DNA of 64,000 bases, taken from contig NZ_CP029495.1 in NCBI RefSeq assembly GCF_003325475.1, positions 1,054,001-1,118,000 on the forward strand. The letters run 5' to 3'. A model generated the notes under the pieces. That model did not search any database and was not told the DNA's origin. It saw only the letters and a list, made by a program, of their open reading frames with translations. Positions 1 through 8,434 of the stretch are shown in pieces (position 1 is the first letter of the stretch; the number at the start of each line of letters is the position of its first letter). The position numbers were made by a program, and so were the translations under genes. The DNA is from Chromobacterium phragmitis. GTDB lineage: Bacteria > Pseudomonadota > Gammaproteobacteria > Burkholderiales > Chromobacteriaceae.

Positions 1-151
1 TTCGTGCATACATCCCAAACCCCCGATAAAATCTATGCACATCGCCCCTCGCACCGTTTGCCATCCATGCAGGACGAGCCATCGCGACGCATTGGGAGAG
101 GCGCGCCGAGAGGCCATTCCGTTCGCTTCAAGCAAGGGCCATCATTGAAAA

Positions 152-766
152 ATGTCTTCGCAATGCCCCTTCAGTCACAGGCTTATCGCTTTGGCGCCGT
201 TGCTGGCATGGATCGGCGTATCGGCAGCCGCCGCGCCATCACCTCATCGAATTTCAGAAATCATCCAAAGCAATCCAGGGCTGAGCTCAGCCGATGCCGG
301 CCTGAACCAGCTCTACCGCGCGCTGCGCACCGCTGGCGCCGGCTCTGCAAAGCTATTGGCGGAGAAGCGCAGCTGGCTGCGACTGCGTGACCGCTGCGAC
401 AACAGCGATTGCCTGCGGGAGCAATACCAGATGCGCAATGCGCAACTGGCGCGGCAACTGGCGGCGCTGCCTTGCTCCGTGCAAGCGAGCCGATTGACCC
501 ATGGCTGGGATAGCATGGATGGCGGAGGATTTTTCCAGCAATTTGAACTAGAAGCGGATGGCGCCTTCAACAGTTGGCGGCATCAGCATCCCGAATTGAG
601 CAACGCCCGCTGGTCGTTCGATGCCCGCCACTGCCGACTGCGAATCCGCGCCTCCCGCCACGAGGGCATGGATTTCGATTACGCAGTGGTGATGACACGC
701 CCTAACCGGCTGTGGTTGCTGGACATGCGCGACCATGCGGCAGGAAATTATGCGCCAATACAATAA
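152..766 (+). CDS. Exported protein with LprI-like (DUF1311) N-terminal domain
   Basis: The 204-residue product starts with a signal peptide (hydrophobic LIALAPLLAWIGVSAAAA, about residues 10-27). Residues about 30-105 resemble the lysozyme-inhibitor LprI N-terminal/DUF1311 family: a helical segment with LNQLYRAL, then KRSWLRLRDRC and DCLREQYQMRN, the usual W-x(3)-RDxC and CLxxxYxxR signature. The family's usual first cysteine is not obvious. The C-terminal half (about 106-204) has two more cysteines and matches nothing I recognise. Periplasmic location is inferred. The Shine-Dalgarno sequence is weak (AAGGG more than 10 bases upstream). The gene overlaps the next one by 17 bases, so the two are probably translated together. 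Lysozyme inhibition is only one possible role; many DUF1311 proteins have none known. Confidence 0.7.
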   Translation: MSSQCPFSHRLIALAPLLAWIGVSAAAAPSPHRISEIIQSNPGLSSADAGLNQLYRALRTAGAGSAKLLAEKRSWLRLRDRCDNSDCLREQYQMRNAQLARQLAALPCSVQASRLTHGWDSMDGGGFFQQFELEADGAFNSWRHQHPELSNARWSFDARHCRLRIRASRHEGMDFDYAVVMTRPNRLWLLDMRDHAAGNYAPIQ

Positions 767-1259
767 AGCCGTGATGCTGGCCTTGCTGGCCGGACTCGCC
801 TGTCAATCTGCCACAGGCGATGGAGTACGCTTCGGCCGGGTGCCGGTAAAAGACGCTGATGTTATCGCATTGACGAACAAACGCTGGGATAAACGAGTGT
901 ATCTGCGTGAAAACGGCAAACAATACGACCTGTTTGCCGCCTACGAAAACTACGATATCGAAACCATCATCCGCCGCGGCCGCTATCTGGCGCTGTTTCT
1001 TTTCAGCTATGGCATTGCCGAGGACATGGAGGAAGGCAAGCGTTATCACGAAGTGCCCCATTGCATGTTTGTCGAACGCCGCACTGGCTGCGTGCTGGGA
1101 GAGGGCAGCCAATTCACCTGCGATGGAGAATGGGTCCAAGCCGCCGTTTGGCAACCTCGCGATCGGGAGGCGTGGAACATGAGAGCGCTGCGCAAGCAGG
1201 TGCTGGCGGGAACCGACAAAGAAGGGGCGGAAAATCGGCGCCGCTGCGGCATGCGCTGA
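750..1259 (+). CDS. Hypothetical exported protein
   Basis: A 169-residue protein with a short N-terminal hydrophobic stretch (AVMLALLAGLACQSATG) that looks like a signal peptide; a cysteine lies near its end but LACQS is not a clear lipobox. The ATG at 750 is preferred to one at 735 because it has AGGA seven bases upstream. Four cysteines follow the signal region (PHCMF, TGCVL, FTCDG and near the C-terminus RRCGM), which would suit disulfides in the periplasm. I do not recognise a family. It overlaps the upstream DUF1311 gene and so is probably co-expressed with it. Confidence 0.6.
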   Translation: MRQYNKAVMLALLAGLACQSATGDGVRFGRVPVKDADVIALTNKRWDKRVYLRENGKQYDLFAAYENYDIETIIRRGRYLALFLFSYGIAEDMEEGKRYHEVPHCMFVERRTGCVLGEGSQFTCDGEWVQAAVWQPRDREAWNMRALRKQVLAGTDKEGAENRRRCGMR

Positions 1260-1354
1260 ACTATCCTGTTTCAGGCGGCGCCATCCGGACAATGCCAAGG
1301 GAATGCGAATTGGCGTTATAATCCGGTCCCGGCCTATATCACTTGCCATTTCCG

Positions 1355-1687
1355 ATGAAACGACTCTTATCCGCCGCATCGCTAGCCGCTTTCCTTGCCA
1401 GCGCCGCGATGGCATCCCCTCCTCCTGACGCGTTGCAAACCGGCACGCTGGCCAATCAAAAACTGATCCGCGACGCGATGATGGGCGTAGCCGCCGAGAT
1501 GGGCACCCGCGGCTGCGCCAAGCCGGAAGGCGTTCAACCCTATGTCCTGGCCCAGCCGCAGGGCGAGCCCGGTTCCCGATTTTGGCGAGAGGCTTGGGTG
1601 GTGACAGGGTGCGGCAAGGAATACCCTGTCCGGATCGAGTTCCGCGAGGACGGCCAGGAGTCTGCCTACTGGACCATACTCAAATAA
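1355..1687 (+). CDS. Small hypothetical periplasmic protein
   Basis: A 110-residue product beginning MKRLLSAASLAAFLASAAMA, a textbook signal peptide with an AMA-S cleavage site. An in-frame TTG 12 bases upstream is a less likely start because the positively charged MKR gives a better signal-peptide start. The mature part is about 90 residues with two cysteines (RGCAK and TGCGK) that could form a disulfide, and ends in a beta-rich stretch (YPVRIEFREDG...). The family is not recognised. It is the last of three consecutive genes for small exported proteins and is followed by a strong hairpin terminator. Confidence 0.6.
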   Translation: MKRLLSAASLAAFLASAAMASPPPDALQTGTLANQKLIRDAMMGVAAEMGTRGCAKPEGVQPYVLAQPQGEPGSRFWREAWVVTGCGKEYPVRIEFREDGQESAYWTILK

Positions 1688-1708
1688 GCACTGTCCCGCC
1701 GCCCGGAT

Positions 1709-1740
1709 AAAAAAACCGCGCCCTCTCGCGCGGTTTTTAT
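1709..1740. terminator. Bidirectional intrinsic terminator
   Basis: AAAAACCGCGC at 1711-1721 pairs with GCGCGGTTTTT at 1728-1738 around a six-base loop. The A tract on one side and T tract on the other let it work in both directions. It sits between convergent genes, the small exported protein and lpxO. Confidence 0.85.
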
Positions 1741-1759
1741 TTTCCCAAGCAAGGAACGC

Positions 1760-2680
1760 TTAACGCCACACGCCCCAGAACAGCCACAGCATGATGGGGC
1801 CGCCCAGGATCAGCCACTTAAGCAGATAGTAGGTAAAGCGGCTTTGCGCCTTGATCTTCTTGCCGAACAGGCGCACCTGCTGGATGTAGCGGAAGGCGCG
1901 ATTGAGGCCGCCGACGCGGTCGCCGGCTTCGTTGGGCGAATTGGCGGCGCCCACCAGCACCCGGCTGACGATGCGGTTGATCACCCGCGCCGGCCAGAAC
2001 CACATCGGCCGCTCCACGTCGCAGAACAGGATGATGCGGTTCTGGTCGGTGGTGTTTTCCGCGTAATGCAGGTAGGTCTCGTCGAAGATCACCGCCTCGC
2101 CGTCGCGCCAGCTGTACGGCTGGCCGTCCACGTCGATGAAGCAGCCGTCGTCGTTGGGCGTGATCAGGCCCAGGTGGTAGCGCACCGAGCCGGCGAACGG
2201 ATCGCGGTGGCGCACCAGGCGGCTGCCTGGCGGCAGCGCGGCGAACATCGCCGCCTTGATGTTGGGAAACTGCCTCAACAATTCGGTGGTGTACGGACAC
2301 AGCGCCTGGGCGGACGCGTGATCCTGGCCGTACCATTTCAGGTAGAAGCGCTTCCAGCCGGTCTTGAAGAAGCTATTGAAGCCCAAGTCGTCGTACTTGT
2401 CCGAGGCCTTGATATTGCCGCGGTCGTACAGCGCCACCGCCTCCTCCCGGATCTTCTCCCAGTTGGCGGTCAATGCCTGCAGTTCCGGGAAACGCTCCAC
2501 CGGCAGATAGGGCTTGGCCGGCACCCTGGAAAACAAATACATGAAGCAGTTGATCGGCGCCATGATGGTGGAGTGATCGCTCAGCTGGCGCCAGAATCCC
2601 AGCCGCACACGGCCGCGGAAATGCACGTAAAGGGTGGACAACACGAAAACGGCGACCACCAGAATCTTGAAATAAGGCAT
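1760..2680 (-). CDS. lpxO: LpxO-type lipid A / aspartyl-asparaginyl beta-hydroxylase
   Basis: A 306-residue Fe(II)/2-oxoglutarate dioxygenase of the aspartyl/asparaginyl beta-hydroxylase family, close in length to Salmonella LpxO (about 302 residues), which adds a 2-hydroxyl to the secondary acyl chain of lipid A at the inner membrane. An N-terminal membrane helix (about 5-20) and a C-terminal one (about 285-303) flank the catalytic domain. The iron site is readable as H158-x-D160 in RLVRHRDPF and H205 in ETYLHYAE, with R215 in NRIILF for 2-oxoglutarate. The start is the ATG with GGAG seven bases upstream; a TTG two codons earlier is possible. It stands alone, convergent with the upstream exported-protein genes. 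Lipid A specificity is inferred from length and membrane segments; another acyl substrate is possible. Confidence 0.82.
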   Translation of the reverse strand: MPYFKILVVAVFVLSTLYVHFRGRVRLGFWRQLSDHSTIMAPINCFMYLFSRVPAKPYLPVERFPELQALTANWEKIREEAVALYDRGNIKASDKYDDLGFNSFFKTGWKRFYLKWYGQDHASAQALCPYTTELLRQFPNIKAAMFAALPPGSRLVRHRDPFAGSVRYHLGLITPNDDGCFIDVDGQPYSWRDGEAVIFDETYLHYAENTTDQNRIILFCDVERPMWFWPARVINRIVSRVLVGAANSPNEAGDRVGGLNRAFRYIQQVRLFGKKIKAQSRFTYYLLKWLILGGPIMLWLFWGVWR

Positions 2681-2801
2681 CGGCAACTCCAGACAATCAA
2701 GCTGCTATTGTAAAACGACAAGATGGTTAACGCAGGCCGACTCGACCAAAACCAGCGGAGAAACATTGAAAACTGTCCGATTCGCCTGACTTTAGCCGAT
2801 A

Positions 2802-3533
2802 TCAGACAAATACCGTGCGTACCGAATAGCCGTCGGCGGCAAAGTCGAACAGCCGGTAACCATGCCGGTCGTCTATCTCGATATCGCACGCCCCCTGCCG
2901 CCATTGGAAACAGGTGGCCGGCCCCGCCTCCAGCGCCTTGCCGCGGTAGGCGAGGCTGTAATCGCCGTGCGCATGGCCGCAGATCGCCAGCTTCAGCGCA
3001 GGCGATGCCGCCGCGATCCGCCAGAACGGCGCGGCCGGGGACAGCATGCAGTCATCCAGCAATGGCGTGCCCACCGCCAGCGGATGGTGGTGCAGCACCA
3101 CGGCCGCCGGTCCATCCGCCTCGCCCAACAGCCGTCGCATCCGCTCCAGCTCGGCGTCGGCTATTCGGCCGCCATCCTGTCCGGCCACGCAGCTGTCCAC
3201 GCCGATGAAGGTCCAGCCCCCCAGCTCCGTCCGCTCCAGCGGATGCAGGAAGCCATGCTCGTCGAACACCCGCGCCATGGTCTGCCGCTTGTCGTGGTTG
3301 CCGGCTATCCAGTGCACCGGCAAGCCTAATCCGGCCAGGGCCTCAGCCGCCAGGCGGTAAGAAGCCTCCGACTCGTCCTGCGACACGTCCCCGGTCAGCA
3401 ATACGGCCGCCACGCCCTCTTCTTTCCCCAGGCCCGCCAGCACGCGCGCCAGCGCGGCGTGGGTGTCGCGTCCCAGCAAGCAGCCATTTTTGTCTGCGAA
3501 CAGATGCAGATCCGTCAATTGCGCAATTTTCAC
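2802..3533 (-). CDS. cpdA: Metallophosphoesterase, CpdA-like 3',5'-cyclic AMP phosphodiesterase
   Basis: A 243-residue calcineurin-like metallophosphoesterase with all family motifs: D-x-H in QLTDLHLF near the N-terminus, GD in LLTGDVSQD, GNHD in IAGNHDKR, a histidine in VVLHHHPL and GHAH in ICGHAHGD. These bind a dinuclear metal centre. CpdA (Icc) hydrolyses cyclic AMP in the cytosol; no signal peptide is present here. I chose the GTG start (giving MKIAQLTDLHL, as in the family) over an ATG nine codons upstream because it is preceded by GGGG. It lies downstream of ponA on the same strand but behind that gene's terminator. The specific substrate is inferred from family resemblance only. Confidence 0.75.
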   Translation of the reverse strand: MKIAQLTDLHLFADKNGCLLGRDTHAALARVLAGLGKEEGVAAVLLTGDVSQDESEASYRLAAEALAGLGLPVHWIAGNHDKRQTMARVFDEHGFLHPLERTELGGWTFIGVDSCVAGQDGGRIADAELERMRRLLGEADGPAAVVLHHHPLAVGTPLLDDCMLSPAAPFWRIAAASPALKLAICGHAHGDYSLAYRGKALEAGPATCFQWRQGACDIEIDDRHGYRLFDFAADGYSVRTVFV

Positions 3534-3595
3534 CGTCGCCCCATTGCATGTCGGAAGCATTGATTATCTCCCAGCCGGCGCGCGGCCACAGCCAT

Positions 3596-3625
3596 AAAAA
3601 AACCGGCGGGCCACGCCGCCGGTTT
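3596..3625 (-). terminator. Intrinsic terminator of the ponA transcript
   Basis: Read on the minus strand, AAACCGGCGG and CCGCCGGTTT (3600-3609 and 3616-3625) form a ten-base stem with a six-base loop, followed by a run of seven T. It lies just after the PBP1A stop codon. Confidence 0.88.
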
Positions 3626-3647
3626 CTCGCGCCCTTTACAGGCGGGA

Positions 3648-6011
3648 TCAGAACAACTGATCCTTGACGTTCTCCACCGCGTCCTGGGCGGCGGGCTTGG
3701 CGCCGTCCGCGTCCGATTGCGGCGCGCTGGCGTCGCCCTCTCCGCCCGGCACCGAGCCCTGGTTGTCGATGTGCAGCTCCGGATTGGTCTTCTGGAACTC
3801 TTCGTAGTAGTACTCGTCGCCGCCGCGCTGGCCGGCGCCCGGCTTCACCGCGATGCCCTGCGGCATCGGCAGGTCCACTTCCGGCTGGCCCTTGAGCGCG
3901 TTGCCCATGTAGTTGATCCAGATCGGCAGCGCCGCGGTGCCGCCGTAGCCGTAGCGGCCCAGCGAGCGCGGCTGATCGAAGCCCACCCAGGTAGCGGCCA
4001 CCAGATTGGGGTTGAAGCCGACGAACCAGGCATCCTTCCAGTCCGAGGTGGTGCCGGTCTTGCCGGCCAGATCGGTGCGGCCCAGGCTCATCGCGCGGTA
4101 GCCGGTGCCGTAACGGACCACGTCGCGCAACATCGACGTCATGATGAAGGCGTTGCGCGGATCGATCGCCTGCTGGGCGTTCTGGCCGGCCACAGTGGGC
4201 ACGGTCTTGGCCAGCACGCGGCCAGACTGGTCTTCGATGCGATCGATGAAGAAGGCCTTGGTGCGGTAGCCGCCGTTGGCGAACACCGAATAGCCCTCCA
4301 CCATCTGCAGCGGCGTCACCGAGCCCGCGCCCAGCGCCATCGGCAGGTAGGCCGGGTGCTGTTTGGCGGAGAAGCCGAAGCGCTGGATGTACTGCTGGGC
4401 GTAATCGGTTCCCACCGCCATCAGCACGCGCACCGACACCAGGTTCTTGGAGCGGGTCAGGCCCTGGCGCAAGGTGATCATGCCGGCGAACTTGCCGTCG
4501 TCGTTCTTGGGCGTCCAGCTTTGGCCGTTGACGCCAGGCACCGACAGCGGCGCGTCGTTGATCAGCGTGGACGGCGTGATGCCGCGCTCGATGCCCGACG
4601 AGTAGATGAAGGGCTTGAACGAGGAGCCGGGCTGACGCCAGGCCTGGGTCACGTGGTTGAAGCTGCGGCGGTTGAAGTCGAACCCGCCGATCAGCGACTT
4701 GACCGCCCCGGTGCGGGTGTCCAGCGACACGAAGGCGCCTTCCACTTCCGGCATTTCCACGATCTCCCAATATCCCTTGGGGTTGGCCTGGACGCGGATC
4801 ACCGCGCCGCGGCGGATCTGCAGTTGGGACGATGCCTTGCTGCTGAGCCCGCGGCGGGCGAAGTCGAGGCCGGCGCCCTTGATGGACGCAGTCTTGCCGC
4901 CGCGCATGTAGGCGCGCACTTCGGACGGGCTGGCCGACAGCACGATGGCTGGCAGCATGTCGCCGCTGTCGCGCAGATCGCCCATTGCCTCGTCCAGCGC
5001 CTCGGTCACATCCTCGCCGTCGCCGCTGGGCAGATCGAGGAAGCTTTCCGGGCCGCGGTAGCCGGTTTTGCGGTCGTAATCGATCAGGCCGGCGCGCAGC
5101 GCGTCATACGCCCATTTCTGGTGGCGGCTGTCCACGGTGGTGTAGACCTTGAAGCCCTCGGTATACGCAGCCTCTTTATAACGCTCGTACATCGCCTGGC
5201 GTACCATTTCCGCAACATACTGGCCGGGCTGGCTGGTTTCAGCCACCTGGCTGGCCAGGTGCAAAGGCTCGTTCAGCGCCTGCTCGTACTGGTCCTGAGT
5301 GATGAAGTTCAGCTCTCGCATCCGGCGCAGCACATATTGCTGGCGCAACTTGGCACGGTCCGGATTGACGATGGGGTTGTAGGCCGACGGCGCCTTGGGC
5401 AGTCCGGCCAGCATCGCCATCTGGGCGACGCTCAACTCGCCCAATGGCTTGCCGTAGTAAGTTTGCGCGGCCGCGCCGAAACCGTAGGCCCGCTGCCCCA
5501 GATAGATCTGGTTGAAATACAGTTCCAGAATCTGGTCCTTGCTCAGCGTATGCTCGATCTTGAACGCCAGCAGCGCCTCATTGAACTTGCGGGTGAAGGT
5601 TTTCTCGCTGGACAGGAAGAAATTCTTCGCCACCTGCATGGTGATGGTGCTGGCGCCTGAGCGCGCGTGGCCGGACACCAGGTTGCCGACCGCGGCGCGC
5701 AGGATGCCGAGGTAGTCGATGCCGCTATGCTGATAAAAGCGTTCGTCTTCCGCCGCCAGCACCGCCTGCTTCATCAGCTGCGGCACTTCGTGGATGCGGG
5801 AGAATGAGCGCCGCTCCTCGCCGAACTCGCCCAACAACTGGTTGTCGGCGGAGTAGACCCGGAGCGGGATTTTCGGACGGTAGTCCGTGATTACATCAAG
5901 GCTTTGCAGGCGCGGGTAGGTTATGATGATGGCAATTGCGGCGGCTCCCGCCACCAGCACCACACCACCTAGGAAAACGCCTGCCAAGATGGCAAGAAAT
6001 CGTCTTAGCAT
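3648..6011 (-). CDS. mrcA: Penicillin-binding protein 1A (peptidoglycan glycosyltransferase/transpeptidase)
   Basis: A 787-residue class A PBP that polymerises lipid II glycan chains and cross-links peptides in the periplasm. An N-terminal membrane anchor (about 8-32) is followed by the GT51 glycosyltransferase domain with EDERFYQHSGID near residue 92 and GASTITMQVAKN. An OB-like insertion follows, then the transpeptidase domain with SSFK (catalytic S463), SKN (521-523) and KTG (651-653). The C-terminal tail after about residue 720 is acidic and low in complexity. Also called ponA. It is divergent from pilM across a short region with palindromes, as in many proteobacteria. An upstream TATAAT is present on the minus strand. 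Confidence 0.95.
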   Translation of the reverse strand: MLRRFLAILAGVFLGGVVLVAGAAAIAIIITYPRLQSLDVITDYRPKIPLRVYSADNQLLGEFGEERRSFSRIHEVPQLMKQAVLAAEDERFYQHSGIDYLGILRAAVGNLVSGHARSGASTITMQVAKNFFLSSEKTFTRKFNEALLAFKIEHTLSKDQILELYFNQIYLGQRAYGFGAAAQTYYGKPLGELSVAQMAMLAGLPKAPSAYNPIVNPDRAKLRQQYVLRRMRELNFITQDQYEQALNEPLHLASQVAETSQPGQYVAEMVRQAMYERYKEAAYTEGFKVYTTVDSRHQKWAYDALRAGLIDYDRKTGYRGPESFLDLPSGDGEDVTEALDEAMGDLRDSGDMLPAIVLSASPSEVRAYMRGGKTASIKGAGLDFARRGLSSKASSQLQIRRGAVIRVQANPKGYWEIVEMPEVEGAFVSLDTRTGAVKSLIGGFDFNRRSFNHVTQAWRQPGSSFKPFIYSSGIERGITPSTLINDAPLSVPGVNGQSWTPKNDDGKFAGMITLRQGLTRSKNLVSVRVLMAVGTDYAQQYIQRFGFSAKQHPAYLPMALGAGSVTPLQMVEGYSVFANGGYRTKAFFIDRIEDQSGRVLAKTVPTVAGQNAQQAIDPRNAFIMTSMLRDVVRYGTGYRAMSLGRTDLAGKTGTTSDWKDAWFVGFNPNLVAATWVGFDQPRSLGRYGYGGTAALPIWINYMGNALKGQPEVDLPMPQGIAVKPGAGQRGGDEYYYEEFQKTNPELHIDNQGSVPGGEGDASAPQSDADGAKPAAQDAVENVKDQLF

Positions 6012-6021
6012 GTTTACGATG

Positions 6022-6070
6022 GGCTTTCACTGGAAACCGGATTATAACGTCTTGTGAAAGCCAACAAGAC
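6022..6070. promoter_or_regulatory. Nested palindromes and ponA promoter in the ponA/pilM divergent region
   Basis: GGCTTTCAC (6022-6030) and GTGAAAGCC (6054-6062) form a perfect nine-base inverted repeat with 23 bases between arms, so the arms lie on one face of the helix about three turns apart. A second inverted repeat, GTCTTG (6049-6054) and CAAGAC (6065-6070), overlaps the right arm. A minus-strand TATAAT (complement of 6041-6046), well placed as the ponA -10 box, lies inside the first repeat; no good -35 is visible at normal spacing. The arrangement suits a regulator of both genes, but this is inference. Confidence 0.5.
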
Positions 6071-6126
6071 AAACAATGGCGGCAACAGTTCGAATTTCTG
6101 TTGCGAGAGACCGGATCGAGGCACGG

Positions 6127-7239
6127 ATGCTAGTCGATAAACTGAGGCTCGGGCGGCCCTTGCTCGAGCAATTGGGGCTGGGGAAATCCCATAATTCGCC
6201 GCTGCTGGGGCTGGACATCAGCAGCACCGCGATCAAGCTGGTCGAGCTCTCGCGCAACGGCCGCAACATCCAGGTGGAACGCTACGCGATCGAATCCCTG
6301 CCCAAGGACGCGGTCAACGACGGCAATCTGGTCGACATAGACGGCATCGCCGAGGCGCTGCGGCGCTGCTGGAAGCGTCTGGGCAGCCCGATACGCAGCG
6401 TCGCCATCGCCATTCCCACGCCGATGGCCATCTACAAGAAACTGCTGGTGCCGGCCAGCCAGGCCGAGGACATGGACGACATGATCGAGTCCGAGGCCAA
6501 TCAGATCATTCCCTTCCCGCTGGACGAAGTGAACCTAGACCATCAGGTGCTGGGTCCGTCGCCCTCCAGCATAGACGACCTGGAGGTGCTGCTCTGCGCC
6601 GCGCGCAAGGAGAAGGTGGAAGAGCGGGTCGCAGTGGTGGAGATGGCGGGCCTGCGCCCCCAGGTGGTGGATGTCGAGTCGTTCGCGATGATGACCGCCT
6701 TCGAGCAGATCCAGCAGCAGCTGCCGGAGGAGGGCATGAACCAGACCTTCGCGCTGTTCGACATCGGCGCCACCCGCATCCACTGCAACATCATCCGCAA
6801 CAACCAGCAAATCTACTATCGCGAACAGATGTTCGGCGGCCACCAGCTGACGCGCGACATTCAGCGGCGCTATAACATCAGCTTCGAAGAGGCGGAAATC
6901 GGCAAGCGCAGCCTGGGCCTGCCCGACGGCTACGAATCCGAACTGATGCATCCCTTCACCGACGCGCTGGCACAAGAGATCCAGCGCGCGCTGCAGTTCT
7001 TCTACACCACGGTCAGCGTGTCGCAATACCTGCGCGTCGACTACATCCTGCTGGCAGGGGGCTGCAGCATGCTGCCCGGCCTGGACGACGCAGTGGCCGG
7101 CCGCACCCAGATCAGCACCATGATCGCCAACCCGTTCACTACCCTGGTGCAGGCGCCCGGCATCCGCCTGAAAGAACTGCTGATGGACGCGCCGTCGCTG
7201 CTGATCGCCTGCGGTCTGGCGCTCAGGAGGTTCGACTGA
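6127..7239 (+). CDS. pilM: Type IV pilus inner-membrane platform protein PilM
   Basis: A 370-residue actin-like ATPase-fold protein that binds the cytoplasmic tail of PilN and is part of the pilus alignment subcomplex. The family signature LLGLDISSTAIKLVELSRNG occurs early, followed by FALFDIGATRIHCNI and LLAGGCSMLPGL, the nucleotide-binding segments of the actin fold. The ATG with GAGG five bases upstream is preferred; an ATG 17 codons earlier is open but has no ribosome-binding site. It heads a five-gene operon, and its stop codon is directly next to the pilN start. Confidence 0.93.
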   Translation: MLVDKLRLGRPLLEQLGLGKSHNSPLLGLDISSTAIKLVELSRNGRNIQVERYAIESLPKDAVNDGNLVDIDGIAEALRRCWKRLGSPIRSVAIAIPTPMAIYKKLLVPASQAEDMDDMIESEANQIIPFPLDEVNLDHQVLGPSPSSIDDLEVLLCAARKEKVEERVAVVEMAGLRPQVVDVESFAMMTAFEQIQQQLPEEGMNQTFALFDIGATRIHCNIIRNNQQIYYREQMFGGHQLTRDIQRRYNISFEEAEIGKRSLGLPDGYESELMHPFTDALAQEIQRALQFFYTTVSVSQYLRVDYILLAGGCSMLPGLDDAVAGRTQISTMIANPFTTLVQAPGIRLKELLMDAPSLLIACGLALRRFD

Positions 7240-7818
7240 ATGATACGCATCAACCTCCTTCCCCACCGCGAACAGAAAAAAGCCGCGCACCGGCTGCGTT
7301 TTCAGCTGCTGCTCGGCGCCACCGCGGTCTTGTCGTTGCTGTTGCTCGGCGCCGGCTACCTGGCGCTGCAGCATCAGATCGGCGGACAAGAAACGCGCAA
7401 CCGCTTCCTGCAGGATGAAATCGGCAGGCTGGACCGGCAGATCAAGGACATCGGCAAGCTGAAGAGACAGCGAGACGACCTGCTGGCGCGCAAGCAACTA
7501 GTGGAAAGGCTGCAGGAAGGGCGCAATTCGGCGGTGCACCTGTTCGACCAACTGCTGCGCCAAACGCCGGACGGCGTGTATCTGAAAAGCTTCAAGCAGA
7601 ACGGCAACCAGGTGGTGCTTGTCGGCTACGCCCAGTCCGGCGCGCGCGTGTCCAACTACATGCGCCAGCTGGGGCAATCCGAAACCTTCGACGCTCCGGT
7701 GCTGGTGGAAGTCAGCTCTTCCGTCGTCAACAACCAGCGCGTCAGCGCGTTTACGCTTAATGCCACCATGCGGCAAAGTCCGCCCGCCGCCAACAAACCT
7801 GCCGGAGCCACGCCATGA
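7240..7818 (+). CDS. pilN: Type IV pilus assembly protein PilN
   Basis: A 192-residue bitopic inner-membrane protein. The N-terminus MIRINLLPHREQK is the PilM-binding motif of PilN (consensus INLLPYR). One membrane helix (about 26-46) is followed by a coiled coil (about 50-95) and a periplasmic ferredoxin-like domain that pairs with PilO. AGGAGG lies eight bases before the start. The last bases overlap pilO. With PilM, PilO and PilP it links the inner-membrane motor to the PilQ secretin. Confidence 0.93.
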   Translation: MIRINLLPHREQKKAAHRLRFQLLLGATAVLSLLLLGAGYLALQHQIGGQETRNRFLQDEIGRLDRQIKDIGKLKRQRDDLLARKQLVERLQEGRNSAVHLFDQLLRQTPDGVYLKSFKQNGNQVVLVGYAQSGARVSNYMRQLGQSETFDAPVLVEVSSSVVNNQRVSAFTLNATMRQSPPAANKPAGATP

Positions 7819-8420
7819 CGCTGGACGAACTGCGCGCGCTCGACCCCAAGGACATGCCCAACTGGCCATTCCAGGCTCAAGTGCTGATGTTCATTCTGTT
7901 GATGGCGCTGGCGGTGGGGCTGGGCTACTTCTTCGTGCTTGGCGACCAGTTGGACAAGCTGAACCAGTCCCGTCAGCAAGAAGCCACGCTGAAGCAAACC
8001 TTCATCGACAAGAAACGCCAGGCAGTCAATCTGGATGCGCTGCAACAACAGCTGAAGGAAATCGACGCGTCCTTCGGCGCCCTGCTCAAACAGCTGCCCA
8101 CCAAGTCCGACATGGACACCCTGCTGACGGAAATCAACCAGGCCGGCATCGGCCGCGGATTGCAATTCGACCTGTTCAAGCCCGGGACAGAAACCCGCAC
8201 CGCAGAGATGGCCGAAGTGCCGATCACCATCCGTCTGACCGGCTCGTACAACGACCTGGCGGCCTTCGTCAATGACGTTGCCCAATTGTCGCGCATCGTC
8301 ACCATCAGCGACATCAGCCTCTCTCCCGCCAGCAACAACCGCCTGACCATGGATGCCACCGCCCGTACCTACCGGGCGCTGGAGCCCGGCGAGCGCATGA
8401 ACGCGGCGGCGGCCAAGTGA
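7815..8420 (+). CDS. pilO: Type IV pilus assembly protein PilO
   Basis: A 201-residue protein with a cytoplasmic N-terminal segment (about 1-20), one membrane helix (about 21-43), a coiled coil (about 45-85) and a periplasmic domain with the PilO-type stretch GLQFDLFKPG followed by ITIRLTGSYNDLAAFVNDVAQLSRIV. It forms heterodimers with PilN in the alignment complex. The ATG overlaps the pilN stop by four bases, consistent with translational coupling. Confidence 0.93.
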   Translation: MTLDELRALDPKDMPNWPFQAQVLMFILLMALAVGLGYFFVLGDQLDKLNQSRQQEATLKQTFIDKKRQAVNLDALQQQLKEIDASFGALLKQLPTKSDMDTLLTEINQAGIGRGLQFDLFKPGTETRTAEMAEVPITIRLTGSYNDLAAFVNDVAQLSRIVTISDISLSPASNNRLTMDATARTYRALEPGERMNAAAAK

Positions 8421-8434
8421 TGGAAGGCCGCGCG

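Noticed and set aside
3717..5660. 647-codon open frame antisense to ponA
   Set aside because: It mirrors the codon pattern of the PBP1A gene, is rich in His, Arg, Gly and Ala without any domain, and PBP1A on the other strand is certain.
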